Numbered from the stretch's first letter, positions 1-12,773 are shown. The stretch: 64,000 nt of DNA from Paramacrobiotus metropolitanus (GCF_019649055.1 NW_026570337.1:186001-250000); one strand, 5' to 3'. The notes: generated from the sequence alone by a model not told the origin. Program-made: numbers and translations.

Positions 1-29
1 GAGCAAAGACGAACACGTGTCTAAGGGAA

Positions 30-270
30 AGAACCCGGTACATGGTGTCAAATTAGTGTACGACTGTACGTGCACGAGAACACTCACTTTTGGGTACTCC
101 CAAACTATTTTTTGCTGTTTTTATGGCATTCTGTTGCCAGATATTTGTGTACTTACATAAAGGCGTGAAAACCGTTTGTGCGCACAACATCGGGTTTGCG
201 AGTTGTGGCTTATGCCTGAAAAAAAATCTCCGAAGTTTAATGTATTCTAGTGTACCAAAAGTCACATTAT
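30..270 (+). repeat. Interspersed repeat, copy 1 (matches 8835-9040)
   Basis: About 240 bases match 8835-9040 at moderate identity, both reading through the same landmarks: a CGGTACATGGT block, a T-rich tract, a CCAGATA block, a GCGCAACATC block and a final GTGTACCAAAAG. The short reading frames on either strand differ between the two copies, so this looks like a non-coding interspersed repeat and not a conserved exon. Confidence 0.5.
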
Positions 271-3200
271 GCACCGATCTTCGGTTTCACATCGAACCAG
301 AGAGCATCGTTTTTTTAGAACTTTATTATGTATTCTAAAATTTTGTGAAATTAAAATAAAAGTTTTCGTACATGTACTTATAGGAATTTGGTACCATGTA
401 CATACCGGTACATGTCCCATAAGATTAGATTGGATTTATTTTTTGGGACATCGGTACAGCATCTCCTCTGAGCATTTGACGTCCAAGCATTGTAAAGATT
501 GCAGCAACAGAAAAAACCGAAACAAAAACAAAGATGTTTATGTGATTGTATGCAGAACAGTAATACAAAAAAATATCCAAAGGGAGAGTTGCTAGATGGG
601 CACGCATACTCTGGTCGGCCGTTCGTTAAAAAGACGAGACAGGTGATTGTATTACAATCCAGGAATCCCGAGGGGCTCGAGCTGCCTGAGCTAGGACACC
701 GGCCGGATGGTTTCCGCCCAACCTGCGCAAATGCTAGGCGTTCAGGGCAGAACTGGGTCCAGTTAAAGGAAACAAACAAGTTATTACGGCTCCTGATCTT
801 GCAATTCTCATTGTACAAGGAATGAAGGTAATTATCATCATTAAGGGATTTCAGTTAGGGAAGTATCTCTATGCAGGTTCGTTAGTTTTCAGCGAAACGA
901 AATCGCTGGCCGCGAGGAACGCCATTAAAGTGTTGAGTTAACGGTGTTTTCAAATTCTCGCCATGTTGCGTCCTTCCTAACGCCACAGCGTTACTCACCG
1001 GCCATTTATTGTGAGAATAAATCAGAAAATGGCATTGTTTGAATTTAATTTTGGCTGATCAGCGCTTATTTAGTAAGTAAAAAAGTCTGTTTTCGTCTAC
1101 GTGGCTGCAATCTCCCAGTTATGCTGGTTCAGCCAGCTGCACCAGTAGCTTTACAGCGCTGTACTGTAAACGTATTGGTGCAGTTTGCTAATGCTAGCAT
1201 TAGCGAATAATTCGAAATTCGAAGGCTGCCTTGCCGTGCAAAATCCAGAGGATATTAATTTACACTTCAACGTCACCGGTGATTAACAGTGTGGACGATC
1301 TAGAGTTATTGTGGAATGTAAATCACCAACGCCATACATTTTAATGCCTTTTGCGGTAGTACGTCAGTCTGTATCCCTTGTTTGCCTAGTATGTACGTAT
1401 GGAACGAAATCGTCCTGAACTTTCGCAGTATCGAAAAATAAAATCAACAAGCCTTGTGGGTTTTCGACATCGCGGAAGTTCTGCTGTGAAAAAGAAGATC
1501 TCAGTCCAGTGCCAAAAGGGTTTCGCTATAAATATATTTTCGGATTTTACATAATAGTCATGTTCCTGCTAAAAGTCTTGCCATTTATCGTCCTCTGCAT
1601 TCTGTCGCAATAACATTTAGACTGTCCGGCCCTTATTACACTGCTTTCACAGCAGGTACTTACGCAGGTGCACACTACGTAATACGTATTATCAGATTTA
1701 ACTTTGGAAGTCTTCACGGTGTCTATGTAACTTTATGATGATCTTCCCTAAATCTAACGCGAAATGCGGCATCGATGGATAATTACTGCTGCCGATTGCA
1801 CTAACGCTGCAGCAGTGTCGGAGACCGCTCACTCGAGGCGGTAGACACCTCTCGTGGCTTGCTCTGTCGCCCGCCCGCACATGGCAACGCCATTCGTGCC
1901 GCTATATTACGCTGCTCGCTCAGCGTATACTTTGTCTACGCTGACCAATCAGCGCATTTCTGCACTCTTGGGGTGGAATTTGGGGCGATTTCGCTTACGA
2001 GCGATCCCATGCTTTGCGGCATCAGCTGTTGCATACCTGCAGCACGCTGAATCATTATCACGATTCTTACGAGCTCGCTGGCAGCTACTTTCCACAGTGA
2101 TACCGCACTGGTTTTTCTGTTTTTGTTTGTGGTTGCTTTATTGTTACCAATAAAGGCTATTTGCCACATTTTCCTCGCTCTGCTTCCGTGTCATATCTGA
2201 CAGTAGCGTCTGCTGAGTAATCTGCTGCTTTTCTTGGGACATTTCTCATTGTAACTGTCAGCCTGTATAAAAGGTCTGCCGTAGTGTCACCTATTACTAC
2301 AGCAATGCCACCTTTAGCCAATCAAGTAACCTTTTAAAGTCTTGGTTAGAAATCTCCTATCCAAAACTCTGCTCGCGCCTTTCGCTAGAATTCGAATTAC
2401 TCGTTTGTGCAAAGTCTCACTTCTTCCGTGAACTGGCCAAACACGGTCACTAGTATACTGCAGTTTCTAGAAAAACAAAACAAGAAATTATCCCTCTGCC
2501 CGAAGTAGCAGCGTGAAACATGTTAATTCACTGTGTTTCAGTAGCAGCCAATTTTAACTAACAGATGGATAACTTCGAATTTCCACGTCCATGCCATCTT
2601 CTAAATTCACCATTTCTTAAAAGTAATTTATGGAAAGTCAAAATTCTTTGCTTAATGTTGGCTGAGCTTAACTTTTGTACGAGTATGGAGTATAACATTG
2701 CTCGTTCGGATAAAATCAATTTCGAAATGGCTATTCTCTCGGACACCATCTTTGACCACCATGTTTCGCTATTTTAGGGTGAGAATAGTCAAAACTATTT
2801 TTGGTGCAAGGTGTAGGGAATAACCGGATCCAATTATGAGTAATACTATGCCAATCAAACAATAAACGGAACCACCGTTCTTTGGCGCGCATTCCGCGAA
2901 ATTACGTGCGCCCAGGCTTCCCGTGCAATTCCGGAAGTACCACTCCCAGTGCCGGCTGAACTGACTCCGGGGAAGGAAAGAACGAAATGGCTGCAGTAAG
3001 GCGCCACCGACATGCTAATTGTGTCGGCGCTCAAATATACTACCCGAGCGTGCTCTGTCGAGTAAAGATCACTCGCTGGTTACGATCTGGTTGTATGGTA
3101 TCGTATTTCCCTGCTCCGAAGAGCTGCAACCGGAATTCCAGGTAACGCCAAATTTGTCTCAACGGAGTTCCAATGCCTGAGAGGTTTATCGTTGGGGGGC

Positions 3201-4032
3201 ACTATTAACTTAGGGCGGAAGTGAAATACAAGCCCGCCGGGCGTTTGCACAGAACGCTGTAAGCGCGTACTAGATACAGGTAAATTACCGCCGCGCTGTT
3301 ACGGCCAGGTGACTGACTGCGTTGCGGCCTCTGTTGATGCCGGCATTTGGAAAAAAGTTATTTGGTGGTTATTTGGTAAAAGTAATTGTGTAGTTAAGTG
3401 TTTATACGAGGCGCTAGTAACACACTGATAAACGGTTTAGACTTTGGATCACTCGCAAAATGTCGGATTTTGTTACGTTCGACATCAGCAGCCAGAGATG
3501 TGCGGCCAAACGGAGCAATTTAAGCAAACTTCCATATATATGTATGGACGAACTTCACAAGCAAACCGTGAAGAGTACTTTCTGCACTGCGACCCTGCGA
3601 ACTTTTGTCATATCTTTACCTTAAAACATATGTGACGAAAAATGTACTGGTTCGGAATGTACTGCGCGAATGTTTGGATACTGCCACCAACAACTCCACG
3701 AAAAAGGCCTTGTGCCTTTACTCGTTCCTAGGACACCAACGTTGTGTCTGAAGTGACCGCTGTTTCCGTAATATCGTTTAAACTTTACATTCCCGAACGC
3801 TGCATTTCCACCAAAATGTAAAAGCAGTGCGGTGTCCTTTAACGCTAATCCGTGGCATCAACCACGATAAACATGTACCGGTTTAGGGATGAGCAGACCG
3901 AAGCGAAGCTTCTCGGTTTCGGGAAGGTGTACAGCGGCTATCAAACACCCATCAGCATCTGCCAGCTGTACTCTGCCAGCCGTACTCCCCGTTACTTTCG
4001 CCGCTTCAGGGTTTGCGTATTCGGCCAGCTGA
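271..4032. other. No gene recognised
   Basis: No open frame here has recognisable motifs, biased codon use or flanking splice sites. A CCAAT-like motif near 1943 and a TATAAAA box near 2264 could belong to a promoter, but I see no convincing exon downstream. A modestly GC-rich stretch at 2880-3330 is also unexplained. Confidence 0.4.
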
Positions 4033-5166
4033 TTAAGCGACGGGAGTAGTCACAACATCGAGGTAGGCAGTCTGCCGGCGCCACACCTCCCGACTGGCAT
4101 CCGGCCGCACCCAGCACTCGACGCGCGCCGACGTGTGCAGATCCACGCGGTAGACGACCAGCGTGCTGGTGAGCGTTGTCGCCGTGCTGCTGTAGAAGTA
4201 GACGCCAGAGTTGTACGACTTAGCCGTGGAGATGCCGGTCAAGGGGAAATAATGTACCTCCCCGGAGACGCCGGGACGGCCATCCACAGCGTTGGCCAGG
4301 ATCCGCAGTGGATGCTCGTTACTGGCATAGATCACGTAGCCGTTAAAGCGCCAAATAAAGGCCGGTGTACTGGCCACTTCCCCGACGTTGGCAACGCAAG
4401 TGAGATGAGCGTCGGACCCGCGACGCACGCTGACGTTGGCCATGGGAACCGGGAAGAGCTCGCTGGCGGACGGGAAAACCCGCAGGCGGAAGTGCTGGTT
4501 ATGGCCGGTACAGAGGGGCATGTTTGCGATCCAGGGTTCCAAGGGCGGACGGCACATCTGGGAACAGACAAGGTCACCGCTGTTCTTCCACGCGACGTTC
4601 TTGACGGTCAAGGTGACGGTGACGTCCGCGTAAGGAGCTGTCAACGATGGACGGGAATAAACGGAATGGAGGACATCCAATGCGCCGGAACTGGTGAAGC
4701 GGCCGCTGCCGAGAATGGCAGTAAAGTGTTCTTTCTGTGTCCAGAAAATGTCCGGGAGTTGCTGCGGAATGCTGTAGGTGACGTTGTGCACGGTGCAGGG
4801 GAGGGAAACGCTCGCACCGGAATCGACGTCGACCGTCTGGATTAGGCTGCGAGTGGCGCTCGGAGCTGGTGGTTCAAACACCAAATGTATCTTGTCGCTA
4901 GTTAGGTTGTGCGTCGCTTCCTGGACGATTCGCTCCACTGCAAGACAGAACACGCAGTCATTGACGCGATAGTGTCGGAATGTAGTTAAGGTTCAATGTA
5001 AATAAATGCACTGACGGGTTGCGATGGTATAGTTGCAGGTGGCGTTGCCACAGGCCTTCGTTACAGCAGGCGGACAGGCAGTCGAAAAGGAATAGATCAG
5101 GAAAACGATCACGTAGATTAAAAGCGGCACTACAGCAGTCTTAAGAAGAGAATTATGTTCATCCAT
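4033..5166 (-). CDS. Secreted two-Ig-domain protein, subfamily 1, copy A (intact)
   Basis: The function is unknown. This is a two-exon gene predicted to give about 351 residues. Exon 1 (5166-5016) starts at ATG and encodes a hydrophobic signal or anchor segment (residues ~11-29), then a short Cys-rich lead with a CxNATC motif. It ends at a GTCAGT donor in phase 1. Exon 2 (4937-4033) follows a TCTTGCAG acceptor and encodes two Ig-like domains. Each domain shows the Cys...Trp...Cys core, and the second ends in ECWVRP followed by an EVWRRQ strand. Several N-glycosylation sequons are present. No transmembrane segment follows the second domain, so the product is probably secreted unless the N-terminal helix stays as an anchor. 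Exon 2 is open throughout. It is the first of three tandem same-strand copies. The family is unrecognised; the Ig call rests on the Cys/Trp pattern. Confidence 0.75.
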
Positions 5167-5640
5167 CGAAGGCGCATCTTGCTGTCAGAAGAGGTCAACA
5201 GCGCTCCTGCGACATCAAAAATAATTAAATTGGAAAGCACTGACCGGAATGACGCGTTGAGCAAGCGATGGAGTTCTTGCAGTTTACCCTATGCATGTAC
5301 ACAGTATAGGAAAGCATGTTGAACTCCAGTGTAAAACCTGTCCGCAAAGGCCAGCTAAATACTTGGGCGACTCGAACACCGTCATGCTGTTACCGAACAG
5401 TATACGTTTATGTATTGCCATGCAACATCCAGATAATCAGCTTCGATGCCGGCTAGGAACAGTTCACGCAGTGTACTATTTTACACTGATCGCGAGCCGT
5501 TTATGAGAAAAACAGAGCGATCATCATTACGTCACAAGGAACAGGATCAAATAATACGAGAAACCTAAGAAAAGGTCATCGCAAACGCCGTACTCTGATA
5601 CATAATTAAAAAGCGTTATCGAGCGGAATTAAAAAACCGA
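5167..5640. other. Intergenic spacer between copies A and B
   Basis: About 470 bases separate the start of copy A from the end of copy B. No coding signal is visible. The promoter of copy A should lie here, but no clear TATA or CCAAT element stands out. Confidence 0.4.
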
Positions 5641-6790
5641 TTAGGCAGCCGGAGTAGTTAAAACATGCAGATAGGCGATCTGCCGGCGCCACACCTCCTG
5701 GTCGGCCTCGGGCCGCACCCAGCACTCGACGCGCGCCGACGTGTTGAGATCCACGTGACTGACAGACAGTGTGCTGTTGACCGTCGTCGCCGTGCTCAGG
5801 TAGGTGACGCTGAACGTGAACGCTTTGGCCGTGGAGATGCCGCGCAGGGGAAAGCGTTCGGCCGACACGGAGCCCCCACGATGCGTGTCGAGAACGCGGA
5901 CCAGGGCCTGCAGCGGGTGGTCGCCCGGAGCGGCGATGACGTAGCCGTTGAAGCGCCAAATAAACGCCGGCGTACTGCCGGCAACCCGGAGGTTGGCGGC
6001 GCAGGTGAACTGAGCGTCGGACCCGCGCCGCACGCTAACGTTGGACATGGGGACTGCAAAGAGCTCGCTGGCGGAGGGGAAGACCAGCAAACGGGAAAGC
6101 TGGTATGGGCTGCCGCAGAAGGGGACGTCTCCCGGCTTGACGGCAATCGGCAGCCTGACGGATGGAAGGAGGAAGGTGTTGCACGGCTGCAGGCAGGACA
6201 AGTCGCCGCTGGCCTGCCATGCGACGCTTTTCAGGGCCAAGGTCACGTTGACGTCGGCGAAGGGAGATCCCGGTACCGGGCGGGACCGGACGGAATGTTC
6301 GAGGTCGAAGGGGCCGTCGCTGATGAGGCGGCCGTTGCCGAGTACCGCCAAGTCACGCCCCTGGTGCGTCCAGCCGATGTACGGGAGTTGCAGCGGAGTG
6401 GTGAACGTCACGTTGTGCACCGGACAGGAAAAGGAAGCGCTGCCGCCGGAGTCGACGGAAATCACTTGGACCAGGCTGCGAACGGCGTTCGGGGCTGGCT
6501 GGTCGAAAACCAGTTGGATTTTCTCGCTGGCTGGGTTGTACGTGGCTTCCTGCACGATTCGCTCCACTATAAGACGAAAAGAATGGTATATGTTATGTAT
6601 GAGAGATTAGCGCTTGAATGCCAGAACTGCACTAACGGGTGGCGATGCTGTAGTGGCACGTGGCGTTGCGGCAGGCCTTCGGTACGGCCGTCGGGCAGGC
6701 TGACGATGTGGAACTGGTCAAGGAAAGCATGACACATAAGCCAAGCGGCACGGTTGTTGCAAACTTCAGTCGGCAACGGTATCTTTCCAT
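5641..6790 (-). CDS. Secreted two-Ig-domain protein, subfamily 1, copy B (intact)
   Basis: This is the best-preserved family member, about 359 residues. Exon 1 (6790-6637) encodes a basic N-terminus, a hydrophobic signal peptide (residues ~9-27) with a likely cleavage site near the SSA-C boundary, and a Cys-rich lead ending in the CRNATC block. The donor is GTTAGT in phase 1. The acceptor CTTATAG opens exon 2 (6566-5641). In full-length numbering, Ig domain 1 has Cys99, Trp117 and Cys176, and domain 2 has Cys240, Trp255 and Cys333. Extra Cys at 180 and 202 may form a link between domains. Five or so NxS/T sequons suggest an extracellular glycoprotein. No C-terminal membrane helix is present. 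Copy C at 9415-10584 is its closest relative, so B and C are recent duplicates. The role is unknown. Confidence 0.8.
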
Positions 6791-7385
6791 CGGAGCCACA
6801 TCTCGTTGTCAGAAACTGTCAGCTAGTTTAAGCGACTGCGTAAAAGTTTATCCAGAAAGACACTAGTTGATGAAATGGTGAGCGATGTTTCCACTGCGCA
6901 GTGTATTGTAATTTTATACGCAGATAATCAAAAATTTGGTTACGGTAAAAATGCAACAAAAACCACTGTCATCGAAGCAAAGTACGTATTTACAACGAGT
7001 CCTTAGATACAGATACTGTACTCTGTCAATTCGATTGTATGTGATACTCGAGTTTCTGACTCAGTTGCCGTGCAACCTTTACGTAGAACCCGACAACTGT
7101 ATGCTCAGCAACAATTGACTCGGTGCAACGATACAGTCACTTACTAGGCGGAACGCAGTATGTATTTAATAATTTACTTGGTAATTTCGATTAATAAGTC
7201 TCATTTTCAAAACAGATACAACAGTTGCGTGGTGCATTCCGCAAATCAGCATCTTAATAATGGCGGTAATTTTATTGCAAATTATTGCAGGATGTCATCA
7301 ACGGTCATAGTGACCTTTTTCGGCAAGAAGATACAGATGGACCCACCCTGTTACTAAGAGAAATAACTGTGTAAACGCCTTGCAT
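6791..7385. other. Spacer between divergent copies B and I
   Basis: This ~600-base stretch lies between the start of copy B (minus) and the relic copy I (plus). No exon is identifiable. It resembles 10585-10935 upstream of copy C, so promoter sequence was duplicated together with the gene. Confidence 0.4.
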
Positions 7386-7919
7386 TAGAGCGAGTCGTTC
7401 AGGAAGCGATACACAATCCAGCCAGTGAAAAAATACACCTGGTGTTTCGCTACATTCACATCAGCACTTCCGCCTGCTGGTCTTCCCCTCCGCCAGCGAA
7501 CTCTTCCCGGTCCCCATGGTTAGGTCTGCGTAAGTCTTCGGGTCAACTGCGTCGTCAACCTCCGGGATTCCGGCGATGTACAGGTTTTCTTTGGCGCTCA
7601 ACGGCTACGTGAGCGCCGTCACCGGCAATGACCCGCTGCAGGCCTTTGTATCCGCTTTGGTGAACCGTCGGGACAACAGAACATTCCAACAGACAACGTG
7701 TCCCTGAGCGGCTTCTCCACGGCTAAACAGTTCACCTTTGGCGTCTTCTACAGCCGCACGGCGACAACGTTCACCTGCCCGCTGGTCATCTTCCGCGTTG
7801 ATCTGCACATGTCGGCGCGAGTCGAGTGTTAGGTGCGGCAGGACGACAGCCAGGAGGTGTGGCGCCGGCAGACCGCCTATTTGAATGTTGTAGCCACTCC
7901 GGCCGCTTGTTTGGCTTGA
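7386..7919 (+). pseudogene. Relic exon 2 of subfamily-1 two-Ig gene (copy I)
   Basis: Plus-strand DNA matches exon 2 of copies A and B in pieces. It begins with the ERVVQEAxxNPASEK block right after a damaged acceptor (CATTAG), then jumps to the inter-domain FPSASELFPVPM block, so most of Ig domain 1 has been deleted. The second domain follows with several frameshifts, including loss of the IWRFNG core frame. The tryptophan of the conserved ECW motif has become a TAG stop, although the REVWRRQTAYL block is still readable to the end. No exon 1 was found upstream. It stands head to head with copy B. Confidence 0.7.
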
Positions 7920-8834
7920 ATACGGCAAACTAGCTCTCAACTGTTCGAAAGGGCCCGTGCCGTGTGCGGCTGTTATGGGACGGTCACGTTGCGCGCGTGA
8001 CGGTCTTCGGCCGGTCGGCCGAGAACGGCAGCGTCCACTTCTTTGCTGCTGCACCAACTGGCTCTGAACTCTCATGATACCTGTGAATGCATCAGTGACG
8101 ATTTATTTGCGCATACTTGTTTTGGTAGTATTCGGCTGACACTGTGTTTAACTGCTTTTTGACTTTGACTTTACTTTTCTTTTGATACAACTGCAGTGTA
8201 AACCACTTTTGCGACGCAGAAACTTAGCGTTCATAAAAGGGCGCCGCATCGGCCGTTTATTTGCTGAAAATGAAAATTAAAGCTGCGTGCTCTTGCGAAG
8301 CGAACTTATCGGATTTCCAGAAACATTGGATATTTCAGATTAAATCTGCTTCGGTCAAAAACCGTCCGAGCATCGTAATGGACTGTTTCGGCTGTCTTGT
8401 TCTAGACTGGTAACTGTGTACCCTAAGTTTAACAAAATCATGTTCTTATTGTTGCCCATACAAAAACGTGCTGAAACCAACACATCACACAAAGCAATTC
8501 AGTTCTTCTAATAATAATATTATTTTCACAGTAATTCCTCTTTGTTGCGGCATCATGGTTATATAGCTAGTTTTGATGTTTCAAATAGCGCAATTTAACT
8601 GTAATTGTGTCCGCCCGACCGCGCTTATTGAGAACCGACGGAGGTACAGTACACAATTGCAATGAATGTCCTTGACGATGGAAATAATGGTACTCGACAT
8701 GGCTTTTGTTTGTGCAATTACGTACAATACTGCCTTCATCAGGGTCCGGCTGAGATTTTCTAAAAAGCTCGATAGCTTCATTTATCCTTTTGCTGTTGAA
8801 ACTCTGGTAGATTCGACCCTGCTTTAAGGGAACT
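7920..8834. other. No gene recognised
   Basis: Mostly AT-rich sequence without recognisable coding features. The first ~140 bases after the relic gene are GC-rich with short local inverted repeats. Confidence 0.35.
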
Positions 8835-9320
8835 GGCCCGGTACATGGTATCAAATCCGTGTGCACACATCACTCCCGCGCACTTCCAAACACTTTTTTG
8901 CTTTTATGACAATCTGTAGCCAGATAGTTTGCACATAGCCCTTAGGCGTAAAACTGTCTGTGCGCGCAACATCCGGTTCGTGAGGTATGGCGGTAAGAAA
9001 TTTCAAAAGGTTAAATGCATTCAGGTGTACCAAAAGCCTCGTTTTCAACGGATCTTCTTTAAATTTTGCATGGAAACCGTTTTTACACCAAACCACGGCT
9101 CTAGAGTTTTTTCAAATTTAAAACGAATTTTTAAATTTCTGAAATTCATTTTAAACTTTGAAAAACAAAGTGCAAGTCTGCTTCGGTGTTGAACGATTTT
9201 GATACTTAGCTGCTTTTATGTGCAAAACTTAAAGAGGATTGGTCCATAATGAAACTTTTGGTACACTGGAATGCATATGCACTTTTGGAATTTTCTTGCA
9301 GCCATAACTCCCGAACACCA
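8835..9320 (+). repeat. Interspersed repeat, copy 2, with inverted tail
   Basis: Bases 8835-9040 match 30-270 in the same orientation. A shorter block at about 9250-9280 repeats the terminal GTGTACCAAAAG-containing piece in the opposite orientation, so this copy looks like a fold-back with unequal arms. No coding capacity is visible. Confidence 0.45.
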
Positions 9321-9414
9321 ACAGAGCAGATCAAAAACAAATAAACAAGGAACGGTCATCAGGCATACTGCACGGATAAACTATTACTGCTACTAGCCGC
9401 GTTCCGCAAGCCAA

Positions 9415-10584
9415 TTAGGCGGCCAGAGTGGTTACAACATCGAGGTAGACATTCTGCCGGCGCCACACCTCCTGGCTGGCGTCGGGCCGCACCCATCATT
9501 CGACGCGTGCCGACATATGCAGGTCGGCGCGCTAGATTACCAGCGTGCTGGACCAGTGCTGGTCACCGTCGTCGCCGCGCTCTGGTAGGAGACGTTAAAG
9601 GTGAACTCCTTGGCCGTGGAGATGCCGCGCAAGGGAAAGTGTGCGGCCGAAACGGCGCTCCCGCGATGGGTGTCTAGGACGCTGACCAGGGCCTGCAGCG
9701 GGTGGTCCCCGGGAGCGGCGATCACGTAGCCGTTGAAGCGCCAAATAAACGCCGGCGTACTGCCGGCAACCCGGAGGTTGGCGGCGCAGGTGAACTGAGC
9801 GTCGGACCCGCGCCGCACGCTGATGTTGGACATGGCGACTGCACAGAGCTCGCTGGCGGAGGGGAAGACCTGCAGGCGGGAATGCTGGTATTGGCTGCCG
9901 CAGAAGGGGATGTCGTTCGGCCTTACGGTAACGCGCAGTATGGCATGGCTGGTAGCAGGAAGGTGTTGCACGGCTGCATGCAGGACAAGTCGCCACTGGC
10001 CTGCCACGAGACGCTCTTCAGGGTCAAGGTCACGTTGATGTCGGCGAAGGCGGATGCCGGTGACGGGCGGGAGTGTACAGAGTGCTTGAGGTCCAAGGTA
10101 CCGGCGCTGCTGATGTGGCCGTTGTTAACTGACGCCAGCACGCGGCTATTGTGTATCCAGACGATGTGCTGGAGTTGCAGCGGAGTGGTGTATGTCACGT
10201 TGTGCACAGGCCAGGTGAAGGAGGCACTGGCGCCGGAGGCACTCGACAGGAACCATTTGAACCAAGCTGCGAATGGCACCTGGGACTGGTTGCTCAAAAA
10301 CCAGTTGGATTTTCTCGCTGGCTGGGTTGTACGTCGCTTCCTGCACGATTCGCTCCACTATAAGGCGAAAAGAATGGTATATGTTCTGTATGAGAGGTTA
10401 GCGCTTTAATTATGCCAAAAATTCACTAACGGGTGGCGATGCTGTAGTGGCAGGTAACGTTGCGGGAGGCCTTCGGTACGGCCGTCGGACAGGCTGACGA
10501 TGAGGAACTGGTCAAGGAAAGCATGACACATAAGACAAACGGCACGGTTGTTGCACACTTCAGTCGGCAACGGTATCTTTCCAT
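9415..10584 (-). pseudogene. Two-Ig-domain gene, subfamily 1, copy C (disabled)
   Basis: Close duplicate of copy B. Exon 1 (10584-10431) is open with ATG, signal peptide and a GTTAGT donor, but one lead Cys has become Ser. Exon 2 (10357-9415) is broken. The frame shifts after the LVQM-VPVE block, again near the TFLLPAM block, and a third time near the STL block, where about nine bases (CTGGTCCAG-like) are duplicated. Two in-frame stops follow: a TAG in the strand before the last Cys, and a TGA replacing the Cys codon of the ECW motif. Both Ig cores are still recognisable when frames are followed piecewise. It cannot give a full-length product. Transcription is possible because promoter-side sequence and splice sites look intact. 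Confidence 0.8.
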
Positions 10585-12736
10585 CGAAGCCACATCTCGT
10601 TGTCAGAAAAAGTCAGCAAGTTAAAGCGACTGTGAAAAAGGTTACCCAGAAAGAAACTGGCATTGCTGGGATACTGAGTGACGCTTCCGCTGCTCAGTGT
10701 GACTCATTACGCAGATATTCAAACACTTGCCTGTTGTGTTGTCAAAATAACACTGTGTCATCGAAGTAAAGTACAGTCTTCACAACTTATTACACGCGAG
10801 TGTATTTAAAACCCGAGTTTCGTAATCAGCTGCCGTGCAACCTTTGCTTAGACATCTAACAACTGTAAGCTTAGTAACAGTTGACTGACTTAGTAACGAT
10901 ACAGTTGGGTACTAAGCGGAGTAGTACTGTACTCTGTTTGTATAAAGGGAATTATAGGGACTGAGGCAAGCACTCTCTGTTCTTGCTGCCGACACCCGGC
11001 TGGTGTTTCACGTTGCGGCTGAACGCGGTATTATGTACAGCGCAGTATTTAAGAACCACATGCCAAGCACAGGTACATGTTTACTTTCAAGTACGTGCTT
11101 GATTAACTTTATTATAAAATTCATCGTCTATACTTTCCCTTTTAAGTTTTCACCGGTTCTTAAAAAAATTAGCAAACCCTGCGACTCATTCAGATTTCTC
11201 ATTCCAATGTGCCATTAAAGGAGAATAATCCCCATTAATCAACAGTAATATTATGACGGTTGCATCAGCAACTAACAGCGTGCACAGATCATAGAAAATA
11301 AAAAACTACATAGGACACGGTTAGCAAGAGCACCAGCAATAAAACTGCCGCTTCCACATAATTTGTGCGCATTATGCAGCACTGGCAGCCTTAATGTTGG
11401 CGCTTCTGAATTTATCAGACGTCTCGGGATGTCGATCATCTGCATCCGTTGTCGGCAATCTCCAAGAGCCGATCAAGCTGACCATTTATGATATAATTCA
11501 ATATAGAATTTATATCCGTATCACGATGGTTATATGCTGTAGAACTCTCTGGTGGCAAACGCGATAAAGCTGGTGGCAAACAACACAACAGCTCTGTGCT
11601 ACTTGTACAACAGAATGCAGCAGAGACAGTAATGCAACAAAGTTTTCGTCCCGGGTATCAATTTTGTGCGGTTGTTAGAAACTAAACAGCAGCCAAGATG
11701 GCGATCATTTTGACCACTCTAGTCCCTAACAACCACAATATCAATGTCGTGACTGCGCTCGAATTTGCAGTAGTAAATGTTCGGCGCAGTACCCACAAAA
11801 TTAAAATCACAACGCTATTCGTTATTATGATCAACAGTAAATCACAAATATTACACAAGGGATGCAATCATTTCTCGATCTGGAATACAGTGCGTACCAC
11901 AATAGAACAGAATGATGCAAAATTCGGTATCTGCTCAAATCAAGCGCGGTGTATTCTAAGCGAGCCTAAAGCGCAATAATTAACTGCATCTTCCTGCTAT
12001 TCCCGCGTGACAGTATTGCTAAAGCAGTATCTTAATTACGGGTTCGGTGGCGGCCTTCGTGTTAATTTCCGGCGCCCGCTCTTGTGCCAAGAATATATCG
12101 GAGAAGGCAGACGGAAGCGTTGCTAAAAGGGCAAATTCTATTACAGATGTTACGATTACATGTACGGTACATATCTCTCTGCCGACCAGCAATACTCATC
12201 GAAATCGGCCGCAAGGCTGGTGCAAACTCGGCCATCGTCTTGACCTTTACCAGTCCGTTTCTCTGCCCTGTGCGTGAACTTCCCCACCAGCGAATCTACC
12301 GAAATTAATTGTACCGTAGCGTCAATGGCAGGAAACAGTATGCGGACTGCTTGAAGACACCCGTCTCTTTTCTGGTCAAACATGGCGCTGTACATGTTGA
12401 TCTTGTATCGGCGACGCGGCACTCATCCCACTTTTTCCGTAGTTCTCGTCGAGTAGTTAAGCGCTAATCCATAATACTGCGGGTCTATCTCTATCATGCA
12501 CGACTCTCAACAGCGAAAGGTCGGCGATGACATCATCCTAATTATGACATTAACCCCAAAACAAATTCAGAAACTGGAGATGCATGTCATTGTCCAGAGC
12601 GGATCACCGGGCACCTTGTTTACGCGCCATCAGCCAGAAAAATATTAATTATTGTTTACCGGATTAAAAGGATCATGATTCTTAATCAATGCTCTTGTCC
12701 ATCGGAGTAATTAGGATTTCGGGGCATTGATAATAC
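10585..12736. other. Promoter side of copy C, then unassigned DNA
   Basis: Bases 10585-10935 are similar to the stretch upstream of copy B. The rest is AT-rich with no supportable exon, apart from a single repeat arm at 10944-11045 that is listed separately. Confidence 0.35.
10944..11045 (+). repeat. Single arm of the fold-back repeat seen at 14899-15090
   Basis: About 100 bases align with the left arm of the fold-back at 14899: a GGGAATT block, then CACTC, a CTTGCTGCCG block, a CTGG block and a TTxCGTT block. The opposing arm is absent. It could be a half-deleted copy of the same MITE. Confidence 0.45.
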
Positions 12737-12773
12737 ATTAGCTGGCATCGCGCAGTGCGCGATGCCAGCTAAT
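12737..12773. repeat. Near-perfect 37-bp palindrome
   Basis: Eighteen bases are followed, after one unpaired base (12755), by their exact reverse complement. The stem is GC-rich (GCATCGCGCA core). It lies ~120 bases upstream of the small membrane protein gene at 12894. It could be a short fold-back insertion or a cruciform-prone site. It is not followed by a T-run, so a simple pol III terminator is unlikely. Confidence 0.8.

Noticed and set aside
2255-2300. TATAAAA box as a promoter
   Set aside because: No gene found downstream that it could serve, so it is mentioned only as context.
5665-6732. 355-codon open frame antisense to Ig copy B, with similar antisense frames over copies A, C and D
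   Set aside because: They are mirror images of GC-rich coding exons, run across the intron of the real gene, and have no recognisable motif or splice context of their own.
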